From Clostridia bacterium (GTDB taxonomy: Bacteria; Bacillota; Clostridia; Christensenellales; Borkfalkiaceae): 64,000 nt of DNA. The stretch spans positions 24,826 through 88,825 of the forward strand of contig JAJQAK010000167.1 in NCBI GenBank assembly GCA_021203845.1, read 5' to 3'. The first letter of the stretch is position 1. Every line of letters begins with the position of its first letter. This document shows, piece by piece, positions 28,901 through 39,209 of this stretch. The notes beneath the pieces are model-generated. The model did no database searches. It was not told where the DNA came from and was given only the letters and a program-made list of their open reading frames with translations. The translations under genes were made by a program, and so were the position numbers.

Positions 28901-29929
28901 ATGGATAATTGGAGTCTAAAAGGGCCGAGGCTTCTCGTGCGGGAGGAGCAGTCCGAGACGGACGTGGCCGACAATCAGATAAAGGTTAAAGTGACCCATT
29001 CGCTGATATCCAACTTCGACGCCGCCGTTTACGCCGGGGACGAAGAGACGAGTTATCCCGTGACGCTCGGAAGGTTCGCCACCGGAATTGTCACGGAGGT
29101 AGGAAAGGGCTGCGTGGGGATAAGGATGAGCGACACGGAACACTGCAGGGTGTATTTGGACGGCGTGAAGGGCTGCGGCAAATGCATCGCGTGCAGAAAG
29201 GGACGACCCGAGGAGTGCCTTTCGCCGCAGGTGGCGGGGAAGGACACGGACGGGTACCTTCGCGACATAGTCGTATGTGAGCCCAAGGATGTCGCGATAC
29301 TGCCCGACAACATAGACAACGCCGACGCCGTGTGCATAGAGTACGTGGCTCTCGCGGAAAGCGTGCTGGACAAGATGGACCTTACCGCCGGCAGCAAGGT
29401 CGCGATACTCGGCTGCGGACTTTTGGGGATGGTCATCTCGCAGGTCGCCCAGTATCACAAGTACATTCCCATTATGATTGACTACAACCCGGAAACACTA
29501 GAGTTCGCGAAAAGATGTGGGATATGTTATGCGTTCGCGGAGGACGACACACTCATGGAGAAGGTGGACGAGGCTACGGTGGGGCAGCTTTGCGACGGGG
29601 CCGTGCTGGTGCTTTCCGACAGGCCCAACCCATTGGACGCCGTCAAAGTTGTGGCGAAAAACAGAGCGGTCGCCTTCGCCGGGTTCGTCGTGCCGTCGGT
29701 GAACTTCGACATGCGTGAGTTCATAACGCGCGGAATAAGGTCGTTTGCCGTGACGAACGGATACGGATACATAGGGAGTGCCCTCAACATCATCGCCAAC
29801 GGCGCCGTGAACATGGATGTGTTCAACAGGGAGATCATATCGGACGCGGACCTTGCGCAGCTTTTCGAGACGAGGGCGGGAGGCACCCGGCCTCCCAGCA
29901 AACTCACGATTTTGAAAATGGTCATGTAA
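28901..29929 (+). CDS. Zinc-type medium-chain alcohol dehydrogenase-like oxidoreductase
   Basis: 'CGKCIACRKGRPEECLSPQ' structural-zinc-type motif, Rossmann 'VAILGCGLLGMVISQVAQ'. Confidence 0.82.
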   Translation: MDNWSLKGPRLLVREEQSETDVADNQIKVKVTHSLISNFDAAVYAGDEETSYPVTLGRFATGIVTEVGKGCVGIRMSDTEHCRVYLDGVKGCGKCIACRKGRPEECLSPQVAGKDTDGYLRDIVVCEPKDVAILPDNIDNADAVCIEYVALAESVLDKMDLTAGSKVAILGCGLLGMVISQVAQYHKYIPIMIDYNPETLEFAKRCGICYAFAEDDTLMEKVDEATVGQLCDGAVLVLSDRPNPLDAVKVVAKNRAVAFAGFVVPSVNFDMREFITRGIRSFAVTNGYGYIGSALNIIANGAVNMDVFNREIISDADLAQLFETRAGGTRPPSKLTILKMVM

Positions 29930-29933
29930 AAAT

Positions 29934-29975
29934 TACGCCCCCGCAGGGTATGTGCTTTGCGGAGGCGTTTTGTTT
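29934..29975 (+). terminator. Rho-independent terminator
   Basis: ACGCCCCCGCA ... TGCGGAGGCGT followed by TTTG TTTTT. Confidence 0.65.
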
Positions 29976-29976
29976 T

Positions 29977-30753
29977 TCAGATCTCGTACCAGGTGTTTCT
30001 CTCGGGGACGAAAGCGCGCATTCCCGGGAAATTCTTTTGGACGGCGGAAAGGAATCTGTCGGTTTTTTTCTCCGTGGTTATCGGAGGATATGCGTCGTCG
30101 AAGTGCGTGAGCATAACGGCCTTGGGGTTCACACGCCTAAGAACGTTCGCTGATTGCTTCGGAAGGTCGGCTCTTCCCTGGTACGCAAGTGCCAAAAGGT
30201 CGGCACCATGGGGATACGATGTTTCCTCATCGAGGTCGCATGAACCGCATACCATTACGGTTTTTTCACTCCCCTGTATCTCGTACACATATATGTCGGA
30301 GGTTATGGGGAACGATTTGTGCGTTCTGAGTATTTTGACGGACCTCGGGAAATGGAAATAGGTTTTCGGGGAGAGGCCCACGCGCAGCGCGTTGGGGATG
30401 TCAAACGACACGTGTTTTCCCTGGTGCACACGTATTCTGAGATTGCCCGTTTCGATTTCGTCGCCGGGCTTCACGGGCACCATGTCGGTTGTGGAAAATC
30501 CGTTTCTGGCCGCGTTGGCGATGCCGTTGCCCGACACGTATATCGGCGTGTCTTCGCTGCCGCGAAAATCGGGAGCGTCCATAAAATGGTCGAAATGGGG
30601 GTGCGTCACGAACACCGCCGAGGCTTTTTTCGCTTCGTCCATCGGAATCGGTTCTTTATATTTCGCGTACGGCATGAGATACGGATCGAAAAGTATCCTC
30701 GTGTCCGCGTTTTCCAGTATGAGGGTCGCCGTGCCCAGCCACATTACACGCAT
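29977..30753 (-). CDS. Metallo-beta-lactamase-fold hydrolase (UlaG-like)
   Basis: 'FVTHPHFDHFMD', 'MVCGSCDLD', 'VMLTHFDDAYPP'. Confidence 0.85.
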   Translation of the reverse strand: MRVMWLGTATLILENADTRILFDPYLMPYAKYKEPIPMDEAKKASAVFVTHPHFDHFMDAPDFRGSEDTPIYVSGNGIANAARNGFSTTDMVPVKPGDEIETGNLRIRVHQGKHVSFDIPNALRVGLSPKTYFHFPRSVKILRTHKSFPITSDIYVYEIQGSEKTVMVCGSCDLDEETSYPHGADLLALAYQGRADLPKQSANVLRRVNPKAVMLTHFDDAYPPITTEKKTDRFLSAVQKNFPGMRAFVPERNTWYEI

Positions 30754-30757
30754 AAGT

Positions 30758-33214
30758 TCACTCCACGCTTTTCAGCGATTCGGTCATGTTTATCTTGGGG
30801 ATTGAGCGGGAGAAGATGAGGTTTATGAGAAACGCCGCCGCGAGAGATATGAGCGCGGCATAGACGTAGGATACGGGTTTTACGAAGTAGATGTAGTTCA
30901 TCAGCTCCACGCTGTTTATGCTCATGACGAGGTACGTCACGGGGTATCCGAGAAAAAGCCCCAGAACCGTCCCTATCACGGCAAGAATCATTATCTCGTA
31001 CAGTAGCGAGAGCGCTATTTTTCGCGAAGATATGCCGAGGACTTTCATCGTCGCGATGTCCCTCGTCCTTTCCTTTATGTTGAGAAGGGAGAGGTTGTAG
31101 ACGACCACGACGGAGAGAAGCACGGCGAAGATCATGAGGGTAATTTCCATCGTGGAAAGAGACGATATCCTGTCGTCTATGTATTCGGAAAGCCCCCTCA
31201 CCGACGACGCCTGCGTCGTGCCTGCGGCTTCGTTTATCTTATCTATGAGCCCGTCCGCGTCCGTGCCATCCGCGACCCTTATGAAGGCCGAGCTCGTCCC
31301 GTACAAGCCTTCAAAGGCGTCCGTCTGCAGGAATATCCCCTGGGTTATGGCTGTCTGTAAAATTTCCGTGACCGTGAACTCGGCACTCTGCCCGCTTCCC
31401 GTGAGCATCACGGTGTCGCCCTCGGAAATTCCCAAGGATTTCGCTATCGACTTCGTCATCACGACGTTCCCGTCGTCCGTGTTGAGGGTCGTCATGGTCA
31501 TGCCCTCGGACATGTTGTAAACCTTTATGTCTTTGGACGCGGTGTCCGTGCGTATGGTCATGTAGTATATCGTGTACGTCTCGACGTCTTCCACGCCGTC
31601 TATCTCGAGTGCTTTTTCGACGAAGTTCTCGTTCGTGTACGATGTGGTTATGTCGTAGGTGAACTGCTCGCCGAGCTCAAGGTCTATAGACCTGTCCACG
31701 GTGTCCCCTATGCCGAACGCGCAGACGCAGAGCGCCACGCAGCCCGTTATCCCTATGACGGTCACGAGCGCCCGCACGGGCTTTATGAGTATGTTTCTCG
31801 ATGCCATCTTGACCGACAGGAAGTTTCCGCCGGAAAAGCCTTTCTCTTTCTTCTTTTTCGCATCGCCACTTTGCGGCTTTTCGGAAGCGAGTGTCACGAC
31901 CGACTGAAGCGATTCCGCCGTGACATACGCAGGGACGGAGGAAGCCTCCTCCTCTTTCGCCGTTTTTTTGCGGCGTCTACCCTCGGGAGGGACGGGCCTC
32001 ATGCTTTCGGCGGGTGACTGCCTCGCGACGTTCATGCACACCGCTATGCTTATGGCGGCGGCGAGGGCCGCTATCACAATCACGGCGAGTATGGTCCCCC
32101 AGACATGGAACGATGGCAGTGCGGGGAACGTCAGACCGTACACCATTTCGTATTTGAACTTCATGACGCTCGGTATGACGAACGGCCCTATCACGGCTCC
32201 GAGGACTCCGCCTATGAGGCAGAGAACCGAGCCCATCGAGGCATAGTGCGTCAGAATCTCCCGTGCGGAAAATCCGAGGCCTTTGAGTGTTCCTATCTCG
32301 GTCCTGTCGTCCAAAATGAGTCTGTTCTCGGTCGTGAGTATGACGAAGACGGACACTATGAGGAAGATTATGGGGAAGACATAGACCATCTTCGTGCTCT
32401 GGGATATTTCGGCATCCAGCATGGCGGGAAGCTCCATGGTGGACCTGTCGTATATGAATATGAGGTTGCCGCTGATACCCTCGTCGCCGTCGTAATGCGA
32501 CTGTATCTCGGATTTGAGCGACGCCGCGTCGTCCGTGCGGTAGAGGGCCTGGTTGTAGAAGGGCTTTACTGTGCCGTCCGGGAACATCGTCTTAATCAGA
32601 TTTTCCGAGACGCCGAAAGCTTCCGCCAGGGCTTCGACGAGGAGCGGTTCCGCGACTTCCTCTTCGATATAAATCGCGGAGGTGTTGGAGTCGGACGAGA
32701 CTTCGCCGAACTCGGCGAAGCCGGAAATCGTCGTGTTGATGACAATCTCCGTCTCCGCGCCGCCGTATTCATAGATTATGGCTATTTTCACCTCGGAACC
32801 TATGTCGAATCTGTCGGCGGTGGACGCTATGAGCGCTCCGGAGCTGTCGCCCTCCGTGATTGTCGGATGCGATATCGTGTCCTCGTCTTCGCAGGCGCCG
32901 CCTATGTAGAGCTTGGTGCCCCCGCCGTTCGCGGTGCCTTCCGAATAGAACCTGTACTGCACGCCGTCGGAGACGCTTTCCAGATATTCCTTCTCTTCGT
33001 CCGAGAATGCGTACGCCTGCACGCACACGTCCGCGAGGTTGTGCTTTTCGTAGAAGCCAGTCACCGCTTGGGAGAGAGTTTTCGTGTTGGACAGAAAGCC
33101 GCAGAAGAGTGTGACGGCCAAAAGGGTTATGACTATCATCGACGCGAACTGCAGCCAGTTGTGTCTTATTTCGCGGAGCGTGAGCCGCTGCATGATAAGA
33201 CGCCTTTCTCTCAC
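30758..33214 (-). CDS. FtsX-like ABC transporter permease
   Basis: 'MQRLTLREIRHNWLQFASMIVITLLAVTLFCGF', two FtsX domains with large extracytoplasmic regions; GTG start overlaps the ATPase stop. Confidence 0.88.
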   Translation of the reverse strand: MRERRLIMQRLTLREIRHNWLQFASMIVITLLAVTLFCGFLSNTKTLSQAVTGFYEKHNLADVCVQAYAFSDEEKEYLESVSDGVQYRFYSEGTANGGGTKLYIGGACEDEDTISHPTITEGDSSGALIASTADRFDIGSEVKIAIIYEYGGAETEIVINTTISGFAEFGEVSSDSNTSAIYIEEEVAEPLLVEALAEAFGVSENLIKTMFPDGTVKPFYNQALYRTDDAASLKSEIQSHYDGDEGISGNLIFIYDRSTMELPAMLDAEISQSTKMVYVFPIIFLIVSVFVILTTENRLILDDRTEIGTLKGLGFSAREILTHYASMGSVLCLIGGVLGAVIGPFVIPSVMKFKYEMVYGLTFPALPSFHVWGTILAVIVIAALAAAISIAVCMNVARQSPAESMRPVPPEGRRRKKTAKEEEASSVPAYVTAESLQSVVTLASEKPQSGDAKKKKEKGFSGGNFLSVKMASRNILIKPVRALVTVIGITGCVALCVCAFGIGDTVDRSIDLELGEQFTYDITTSYTNENFVEKALEIDGVEDVETYTIYYMTIRTDTASKDIKVYNMSEGMTMTTLNTDDGNVVMTKSIAKSLGISEGDTVMLTGSGQSAEFTVTEILQTAITQGIFLQTDAFEGLYGTSSAFIRVADGTDADGLIDKINEAAGTTQASSVRGLSEYIDDRISSLSTMEITLMIFAVLLSVVVVYNLSLLNIKERTRDIATMKVLGISSRKIALSLLYEIMILAVIGTVLGLFLGYPVTYLVMSINSVELMNYIYFVKPVSYVYAALISLAAAFLINLIFSRSIPKINMTESLKSVE

Positions 33215-33909
33215 CAGTCTATCTCCTCCACGGCTTTTGGATTTTCCACTTTCTCGTCGCTTATGATGTGTCCGTCGGAGAGGCGTAGCACCCTGTCGGC
33301 GACCTCGGCGAGTTTTGCGTTGTGGGTCACGACGACGACGGTCTTGTCGTTCATTTTGACGAGAGAGAGGAGAAGCGAGAGTATGGTCTTGCCCGTGGCG
33401 GAGTCGAGGGCCCCCGTCGGCTCGTCGCATAGAAGCAGCCTCGGATTTTTGACGACCGCCCGCGCAATCGCCACCCTCTGCTGTTCGCCGCCGGAAAGCT
33501 GGGCGGGGAATTTTTTCGCGCGCGTTTCGAGCCCCACGAGCTTCAGCGCGTCGGCGGCGGTCATGCCGCCCTCGTCCGCGAGAGCCAGGGACACGTTCTC
33601 GAGAGCCGTGAGGTTCCTCATGAGATTGTAGAACTGGAACACGAAACCTATGTCGTTTTTTCTGTACGAGACGAGCTCTTTTTCCGTGAACTTCACTATG
33701 TCTCGGCCCGCGACGACAACCTCGCCCTCCGTCGCGGTGTCCATGCCTCCGAGGACGTTTAGAAGCGTGCTCTTGCCGCTTCCGGAAGGTCCGAGGACAA
33801 CCGCGAATTCGCCGAGCTCCAGGGAGAACGACACGTCCTCCAGCGCCGTCACGGCGGTGGTGGAATCTCCGTATATCTTTGTAAGGTTCTTTACTTCTAT
33901 GTTTGCCAT
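33211..33909 (-). CDS. MacB/LolD-type ABC transporter ATP-binding protein
   Basis: 'LGPSGSGKSTLLNVLGGMD', 'LSGGEQQRVAIARAVV', 'LLLCDEPTGALDSATG'. Confidence 0.95.
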   Translation of the reverse strand: MANIEVKNLTKIYGDSTTAVTALEDVSFSLELGEFAVVLGPSGSGKSTLLNVLGGMDTATEGEVVVAGRDIVKFTEKELVSYRKNDIGFVFQFYNLMRNLTALENVSLALADEGGMTAADALKLVGLETRAKKFPAQLSGGEQQRVAIARAVVKNPRLLLCDEPTGALDSATGKTILSLLLSLVKMNDKTVVVVTHNAKLAEVADRVLRLSDGHIISDEKVENPKAVEEIDW

Positions 33910-34263
33910 GGCTTCCGCTCCGCCGATTTTTTACCATAACCAATTATAATTCCTTCGACGAAAAAATACAAACCATAGGTGCGCCCGCGGGCAAAAATAA
34001 CCGGAGATGTTCGGGTTGCCGGGAAGCGCATCCCTTAACCCATACGCGCATGAATCGGCACGTTTCCGAAAAAGACGCATTGTTGCTCTCGCGATTTGGC
34101 GGGGAATATAGTCGATTCACGAGTCCCGGTTTCTGTGCCGCGGCGGGGCCTACTGAAAAGAAGGGGGTTTGGACGGTAAGGGTGTTGTCCAGGCGGGGGA
34201 AATTTCGCGTGTCGTGCGGGTGTCCGGACGCCGTAAATTGGCCTTGTATCGTCAAAAAATTGT

Positions 34264-34292
34264 TTGACAGAAAAATAAGCGGAGTTTATAAT
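34264..34292 (+). promoter_or_regulatory. Promoter of rpmE
   Basis: TTGACA-17 nt-TATAAT. Confidence 0.75.
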
Positions 34293-34332
34293 TACTCTTG
34301 CGTTTGGAAAGACAGCAAATGGAGGTTAGAGC

Positions 34333-34536
34333 ATGAGAGATGACATTCACCCCGAATACCACGAGGTAACCGTCGTGTGCGCCTGCGGAGCGACGTTCAA
34401 GACGGGCACGACAAAAAACGTCGAGACGCTCAAAGTGGATATATGCAACAATTGCCATCCGTTCTACACGGGCAAACAGAAGCTTGTGGACACTGGCGGC
34501 CGCGTAGATAAATTCAACAAGAGATACAATCTGTAA
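34333..34536 (+). CDS. rpmE: 50S ribosomal protein L31 (zinc type)
   Basis: '[57 protein letters not shown]'. Confidence 0.97.
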   Translation: MRDDIHPEYHEVTVVCACGATFKTGTTKNVETLKVDICNNCHPFYTGKQKLVDTGGRVDKFNKRYNL

Positions 34537-34589
34537 TTTACGGCCCCGACTGGTAAGGGGCTTAAATTTTTAAAGAGTACTGACGAAAG

Positions 34590-36404
34590 ATGTCCAAAAA
34601 GACCAAGACGAAGAGAATAACGACCTCCGTGGGCGGCCAGGCCGTCATGGAGGGGGTCATGATGTCGGGCAAGACGGGCTACGCCACGGCGGTCCGCGAT
34701 CCGGACGGCGAAATCCAGATGGAGAGCGTGCGCGTGGAAAGTTCCGTTTCGACGCAAAGGGCGAAGAAGGTCCCCGTGGTGAGGGGAATCGTCGGCCTCT
34801 TTACGTCGTTCGGCAGGGGCATCAAGACGCTCATGCGTTCCGGGGACGTCTACGCCGACGACGACTCGGAACCCGGGAGGGTCGAGAAGTGGTGCGCGGA
34901 AAAGCTACACTGCAACCTCTTCGACATCATAACCTACATATCCGTCGTCATAGGGGTGATTCTCGCCGTTGGGATATTCTACGTCGTGCCCCAGATTCTT
35001 TTCAACTACATCGTCAGGATAAACTGTCACGAGGCGTGGCACTACGTCCTTCTGGGCGTCGTCAAACTTGCGATTTTCCTCATCTATCTCGCGCTCATGC
35101 TCGCCATACCGTCCATGAGGCGGATGTACAAGTACCACGGCGCGGAGCATAAGACGATAAATTGCTACGAGAGCGGGAAGGAGCTAACCGTGGACAACGT
35201 CATGTCGTCCTCGCGCATCCACGACAGATGCGGCACGTCGTTCCTTTTCATCGTGGTGATAGTGAACATAGTCGTCTTCTCCCTCATAAACTGGGGGATA
35301 GGCATACAGAACATAGAAAGCGGCGTTCTGCAGGTGCTCGCGAGGATAGGCGTGGAGATTGTGCTTTTGCCGATTCTCATGGGCTTTGGCTACGAGGTGC
35401 TCAAGCTTCTCGCGCACTTCCACGGGAAATTCGCCGCGATATTCAAATCTCCCGGGGCTCTCATGCAGAAGGTCTTCACGACGAGAGAGCCCGACCCCGA
35501 CATGTGCGAGGTGGCGATAGCCGCGTTCAACGAGGCCATGGCGATGGATGCCGACCCCGCGGTGGAGGAGAAGAAGTTCGTCACGGCGGGACTTCTGCCC
35601 GCGAAACTCGCGGAAACGAAGAAGCTTTTCGCAGAGCACGGTGTGGACGAGAGTGATGCCGAGTGGATATACTCACTGGTTCTTCACGTCAAACGCAGCG
35701 AGTTCTCCAACGACGTCAAGGTAACTCCGCACGACGCCAAGGACATAAACGCCATAGAGAAAAGACGCCTGGCCGGCGAGCCCCTCTGGTACATAATGGG
35801 CAACACGGATTTCTACGGCTGTAAGATAAAGGTCGACGAAAGGGTTCTCATCCCGAGACCTGAAACCGAGCTTTTGGCCGAGTCGGTCGCCCAGCTCGCG
35901 GAAAAGGGCGACAAAATTCTGGACCTTTGCACGGGGAGCGGGTGCATAGCAATCTCCGTGGCGAAGGCGTGCAGGAACAAGAACGTGACGGTGACGGCCG
36001 CGGACATATCCGAGGCGGCGCTCGACCTTGCCAAGGAGAACGCTGACGAGAACAACGTCGTCGTGAACTTCGTCAGAAGCGACATGTTCAGCGATCTGCA
36101 CGGAAGATACAACATAGTAGTCTGCAACCCGCCCTACGTAAAGACGGGCGAGATACAGGACCTTCCGAGGGAGATAAAGGACCACGAGCCCGTCATCGCC
36201 CTGGACGGAGGGGAGGACGGACTGGAGTTTTACAGGAGGCTCTCCAGGGATGTTTACCGCTACATCGCGAAGGGCGGAATGCTTCTTCTCGAGTACGGGG
36301 AGGGACAGCTTGAGCCCATACTCCACCTTTTCCCCAAACGTCAGTACTTCATTCCCGTGAAGGATCTGTCTGGCACGGACAGATTCGTAAGGATAGCGTT
36401 TTAG
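34590..36404 (+). CDS. prmC: DUF1385 membrane protein fused to peptide chain release factor N5-glutamine methyltransferase
   Basis: N-terminus 'TSVGGQAVMEGVMM' DUF1385; C-terminus 'DLCTGSGCIAISVA', 'VVCNPPYV' PrmC motifs, one uninterrupted 604-aa ORF followed by prfA. Confidence 0.9.
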   Translation: MSKKTKTKRITTSVGGQAVMEGVMMSGKTGYATAVRDPDGEIQMESVRVESSVSTQRAKKVPVVRGIVGLFTSFGRGIKTLMRSGDVYADDDSEPGRVEKWCAEKLHCNLFDIITYISVVIGVILAVGIFYVVPQILFNYIVRINCHEAWHYVLLGVVKLAIFLIYLALMLAIPSMRRMYKYHGAEHKTINCYESGKELTVDNVMSSSRIHDRCGTSFLFIVVIVNIVVFSLINWGIGIQNIESGVLQVLARIGVEIVLLPILMGFGYEVLKLLAHFHGKFAAIFKSPGALMQKVFTTREPDPDMCEVAIAAFNEAMAMDADPAVEEKKFVTAGLLPAKLAETKKLFAEHGVDESDAEWIYSLVLHVKRSEFSNDVKVTPHDAKDINAIEKRRLAGEPLWYIMGNTDFYGCKIKVDERVLIPRPETELLAESVAQLAEKGDKILDLCTGSGCIAISVAKACRNKNVTVTAADISEAALDLAKENADENNVVVNFVRSDMFSDLHGRYNIVVCNPPYVKTGEIQDLPREIKDHEPVIALDGGEDGLEFYRRLSRDVYRYIAKGGMLLLEYGEGQLEPILHLFPKRQYFIPVKDLSGTDRFVRIAF

Positions 36405-36467
36405 TCAGCATTTTATCTCGCGCTGCACGATGTGCGGCGTTTTTTACAAAAACGCAGGGAGTTTGGA

Positions 36468-37559
36468 ATGGCAGAAGACAGGATGATACAGAAACTCAAG
36501 ACCGTGTACGACAGATACGAGGCACTCTCCGCGGATCTCATGAAGCCGGAGGTGATATCGGATTCCGCGCTTTTCGCGAAGACCGCTAAGGAGCAGTCGG
36601 ACTGCGAGGAACCCGCGGCCAAATACGCCGAATACGTGGAGGTGGAAAGACAGATGTCGGACGCGGAGGCTGCCGCGAAAAGTGAGACCGACCCCGACAT
36701 GAAGGCCCTTCTCGAAGACGAGGTGCAGGTCTGCAAAAAGAAACTTTCCGACCTTCGCGAGGAGATAAAGATCCTGCTTCTTCCCAAGGACAAGAACGAC
36801 GACAGGGACTGCATAATGGAGATACGCGGAGGCGCCGGAGGAGACGAAGCCGCGCTTTTCGCGTATGACCTTTACAGGATGTACATAAACTACTGCGAGA
36901 GACACCGCCTCAAGATAGAGGACGTCGACAAGAACGAGACCGAGCTCGGCGGGATAAAGGAGGTCGTCGTCAGCATACAGGGCAGGAACGCTTACAAACA
37001 GCTCAAATTTGAAAGCGGCGTGCACAGAGTCCAGAGGGTCCCCGAGACGGAGTCGCAGGGCAGAATACACACGTCCACGGTGACGGTCGCGGTTCTGCCC
37101 GAGGCGGAGGACGTCGACGTCGATATAAAGGACGAGGACATAAGGGTGGATGTGTTCCGTTCCAGCGGCGCGGGCGGGCAAAAGGTCAACAAGACCGAGA
37201 CCGCGATACGCATAACGCATTTCCCCACGGGGATAGTCGTGACGTGTCAGGACGAAAGGTCCCAGCTGAAGAACAAGGAGAAGGCGTTCAAAGTGCTCCG
37301 CACCAGACTGTATGACTACTACAGCTCACAAAGCCAGAGTGCGTACGACGAGCACAGAAAGAGCCTCGTTGGCCGCGGGGACAGGAGCGAGAGAATCCGC
37401 ACGTACAATTTCCCGCAGGGAAGGGTGACGGACCACAGAATAGGGCTTTCCCTCTACGACATAGACAGTTTCATGATGGGGGATTTGGACGAAATGATAG
37501 AGGCGCTCACGATAGCCGACAGGGAGGCCAAACTCATGGGCGAGGACCTCGATTCGTAG
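36468..37559 (+). CDS. prfA: Peptide chain release factor 1
   Basis: '[15 protein letters not shown]', '[23 protein letters not shown]' (GGQ). Confidence 0.98.
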   Translation: MAEDRMIQKLKTVYDRYEALSADLMKPEVISDSALFAKTAKEQSDCEEPAAKYAEYVEVERQMSDAEAAAKSETDPDMKALLEDEVQVCKKKLSDLREEIKILLLPKDKNDDRDCIMEIRGGAGGDEAALFAYDLYRMYINYCERHRLKIEDVDKNETELGGIKEVVVSIQGRNAYKQLKFESGVHRVQRVPETESQGRIHTSTVTVAVLPEAEDVDVDIKDEDIRVDVFRSSGAGGQKVNKTETAIRITHFPTGIVVTCQDERSQLKNKEKAFKVLRTRLYDYYSSQSQSAYDEHRKSLVGRGDRSERIRTYNFPQGRVTDHRIGLSLYDIDSFMMGDLDEMIEALTIADREAKLMGEDLDS

Positions 37560-37564
37560 GCGGT

Positions 37565-37593
37565 TTGACACGCATCGGATTTCATTGTATAAT
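37565..37593 (+). promoter_or_regulatory. Promoter of the DtxR-family gene
   Basis: TTGACA-17 nt-TATAAT. Confidence 0.75.
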
Positions 37594-37625
37594 TTTTCTT
37601 AAATTAGCGGGGACAGGTGAGCAGG

Positions 37626-38081
37626 ATGCAGGGAAGCAAATCGAGAGAGGACTATTTGGAAGTGATTTTTCTCCTTTCCAAAGACCTCGCCCACGTACAT
37701 CAGATAGACATAGCCCGTTACATGGGCGTGTCCCAGCCCGCCGTGGAGAAAGCGGTGAGGCTTCTTGTGTCCTCGGGCTATCTCAAGATGGACGGACTGC
37801 ACATCATTCTCACGCCGGAGGGAGAGGAGTATGCGTCGAGAATATACGAACGTCACAGCACCATATGCAATTTTCTCGCGATGCACGGGGTGGACGAGGA
37901 CGCCGCTGACAGGGACGCGAGCGAGATAGAACACTTCCTTTCCGACGAATCGTTCGAGATGATGTCCTCGTGGATAAGGGAGAACAAAAAAGAAATCGGC
38001 TGGGTATGTCCCCTCACGGGTCATATATGCGTCAAAGAAGACTGCGACAACCCGGACTGCGAAAACAGAAGAAGAGCATGA
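37626..38081 (+). CDS. DtxR/MntR-family metal-dependent transcriptional regulator with Cys-rich tail
   Basis: 'SREDYLEVIFLLSK...VHQIDIARYMGVSQPAVEKAVRLLVSSGYLKM', 'LTPEGEEYASRIYERHSTICNFL'. Confidence 0.85.
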   Translation: MQGSKSREDYLEVIFLLSKDLAHVHQIDIARYMGVSQPAVEKAVRLLVSSGYLKMDGLHIILTPEGEEYASRIYERHSTICNFLAMHGVDEDAADRDASEIEHFLSDESFEMMSSWIRENKKEIGWVCPLTGHICVKEDCDNPDCENRRRA

Positions 38082-38086
38082 AAAAT

Positions 38087-38112
38087 CCCGCACGTCGTGC
38101 GGGACATTTTTT
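38087..38112 (+). terminator. Rho-independent terminator
   Basis: CCCGCAC-GTC-GTGCGGG then ACATTTTTT. Confidence 0.75.
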
Positions 38113-38123
38113 ACTACGGGTTA

Positions 38124-38318
38124 TCAGCAACCGGGGCATGTCTTGCAGTTTCCGGTGCAGTGCACGGTGCGCTTGCCGGTGGCGGAATACATGGTGCCGC
38201 TCCAGGTTCTTTCCGCGGTGATATTGCAGTTGGGACATATCACTTCGTCCTTGTATGAGGATACGAGTTCCTCGAAGATTTTTCCGCATTTGGGACATTT
38301 ATACTGCAATAAAGGCAT
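38124..38318 (-). CDS. FmdB-type zinc ribbon protein
   Basis: 'MPLLQYKCPKCGKIFEELVSSYKDEVICPNCNITAERTWSG'. Confidence 0.85.
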   Translation of the reverse strand: MPLLQYKCPKCGKIFEELVSSYKDEVICPNCNITAERTWSGTMYSATGKRTVHCTGNCKTCPGC

Positions 38319-38681
38319 GGCACCGCGCTCCTTACGTTTGATGTTTATATTATACCGCGATTTAAAATTATGGCAACAAATTGTCACTGCTCAGTTTGAT
38401 TTGTGCCATGGTTGGGAGAACAGTGTTAAACATAATGTTTTGTACTGGCCCGTATGCAAGCAAAGAATACCAGTTGAACTAGGAGAAAATGTCTGGGAGA
38501 TATTATTTTCGATAACGAACTGCAAAAATTTTTGGTCGAATAGCTGAAGGGAAGGCCGAATCGAATATGAAGTTTCTTCTTTGACGATGTTGTTTTAGTC
38601 ATATACACATAAAAAACACATAGAATATATTGACTTTGGCGTGCGTTTGATTTATTGTATAGAAAAAAAGGAGGTGACATT

Positions 38682-38936
38682 ATGGCACATGTCAATGTTA
38701 CGATAAGAGTTGACCAGGATCTTAAGGAAAAAGCCGATGCGCTGTATTCGGAGTTTGGAATTACCTTCAATGCTGCTGTGAACATGTTCTTGAGCCAGTC
38801 TGTTCGCGAACAACGAATACCTTTTGAAATTAGAAAGACTGTTCCTGTAACTATGATTTCGGACGAGGAGTTGGATAAGATTTCCAAACGGCTTATAGAA
38901 AAGGATGCCGAATCATATAAGGAGCTTGCAAAGTGA
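38682..38936 (+). CDS. RelB/DinJ-family antitoxin
   Basis: 'AHVNVTIRVDQDLKEKADALYSEFGITFNAAVNMFLSQSVREQRIPFEI'. Confidence 0.88.
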   Translation: MAHVNVTIRVDQDLKEKADALYSEFGITFNAAVNMFLSQSVREQRIPFEIRKTVPVTMISDEELDKISKRLIEKDAESYKELAK

Positions 38937-39177
38937 TTTGGGTTGAGAAGGGCCAGATTGTTTCAATGCATAGCGAACTCATCGAAATATTTGGCGGCAT
39001 AGATGGGGTGAGAGATGAACGATTCCTCGATTCCGCCCTTGAGGCACCCTTTCTTACGTTCAATGAACGAGCTGTTTCCTTCGATTATTGAAAAAGCCGC
39101 ACGTCTTGCATATGGACTGACTTATTTTCATCCGTTTATTGACGGAAACAAACGCATAGGTAAACATGCTTTGGTAA

Positions 39178-39209
39178 CCTAAATTCCCGCTCATTTTTTT
39201 AACCTACAG
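39178..39209 (+). repeat. IS left terminal inverted repeat
   Basis: Pairs with 41006-41037. Confidence 0.85.

Noticed and set aside
32105-33631. 508-aa plus-strand ORF opposite the ABC transporter
   Set aside because: Antisense to a strong FtsX permease/ATPase pair; low-plausibility composition.
30758-33943. ORF track's 1061-aa protein suggesting an ATPase-permease fusion
   Set aside because: The N-terminal ~240 residues are out-of-frame antique reading of the ATPase region (Arg/Gly-rich nonsense); the real genes are separate and overlap at GTG/TGA around 33211-33214.
33903-34343. 146-aa ORF with 'SCGCPDAVNWPC' suggestive of a SWIM zinc finger
   Set aside because: Lacks the CxH half, overlaps the rpmE promoter region, no start with clear SD; likely spurious.
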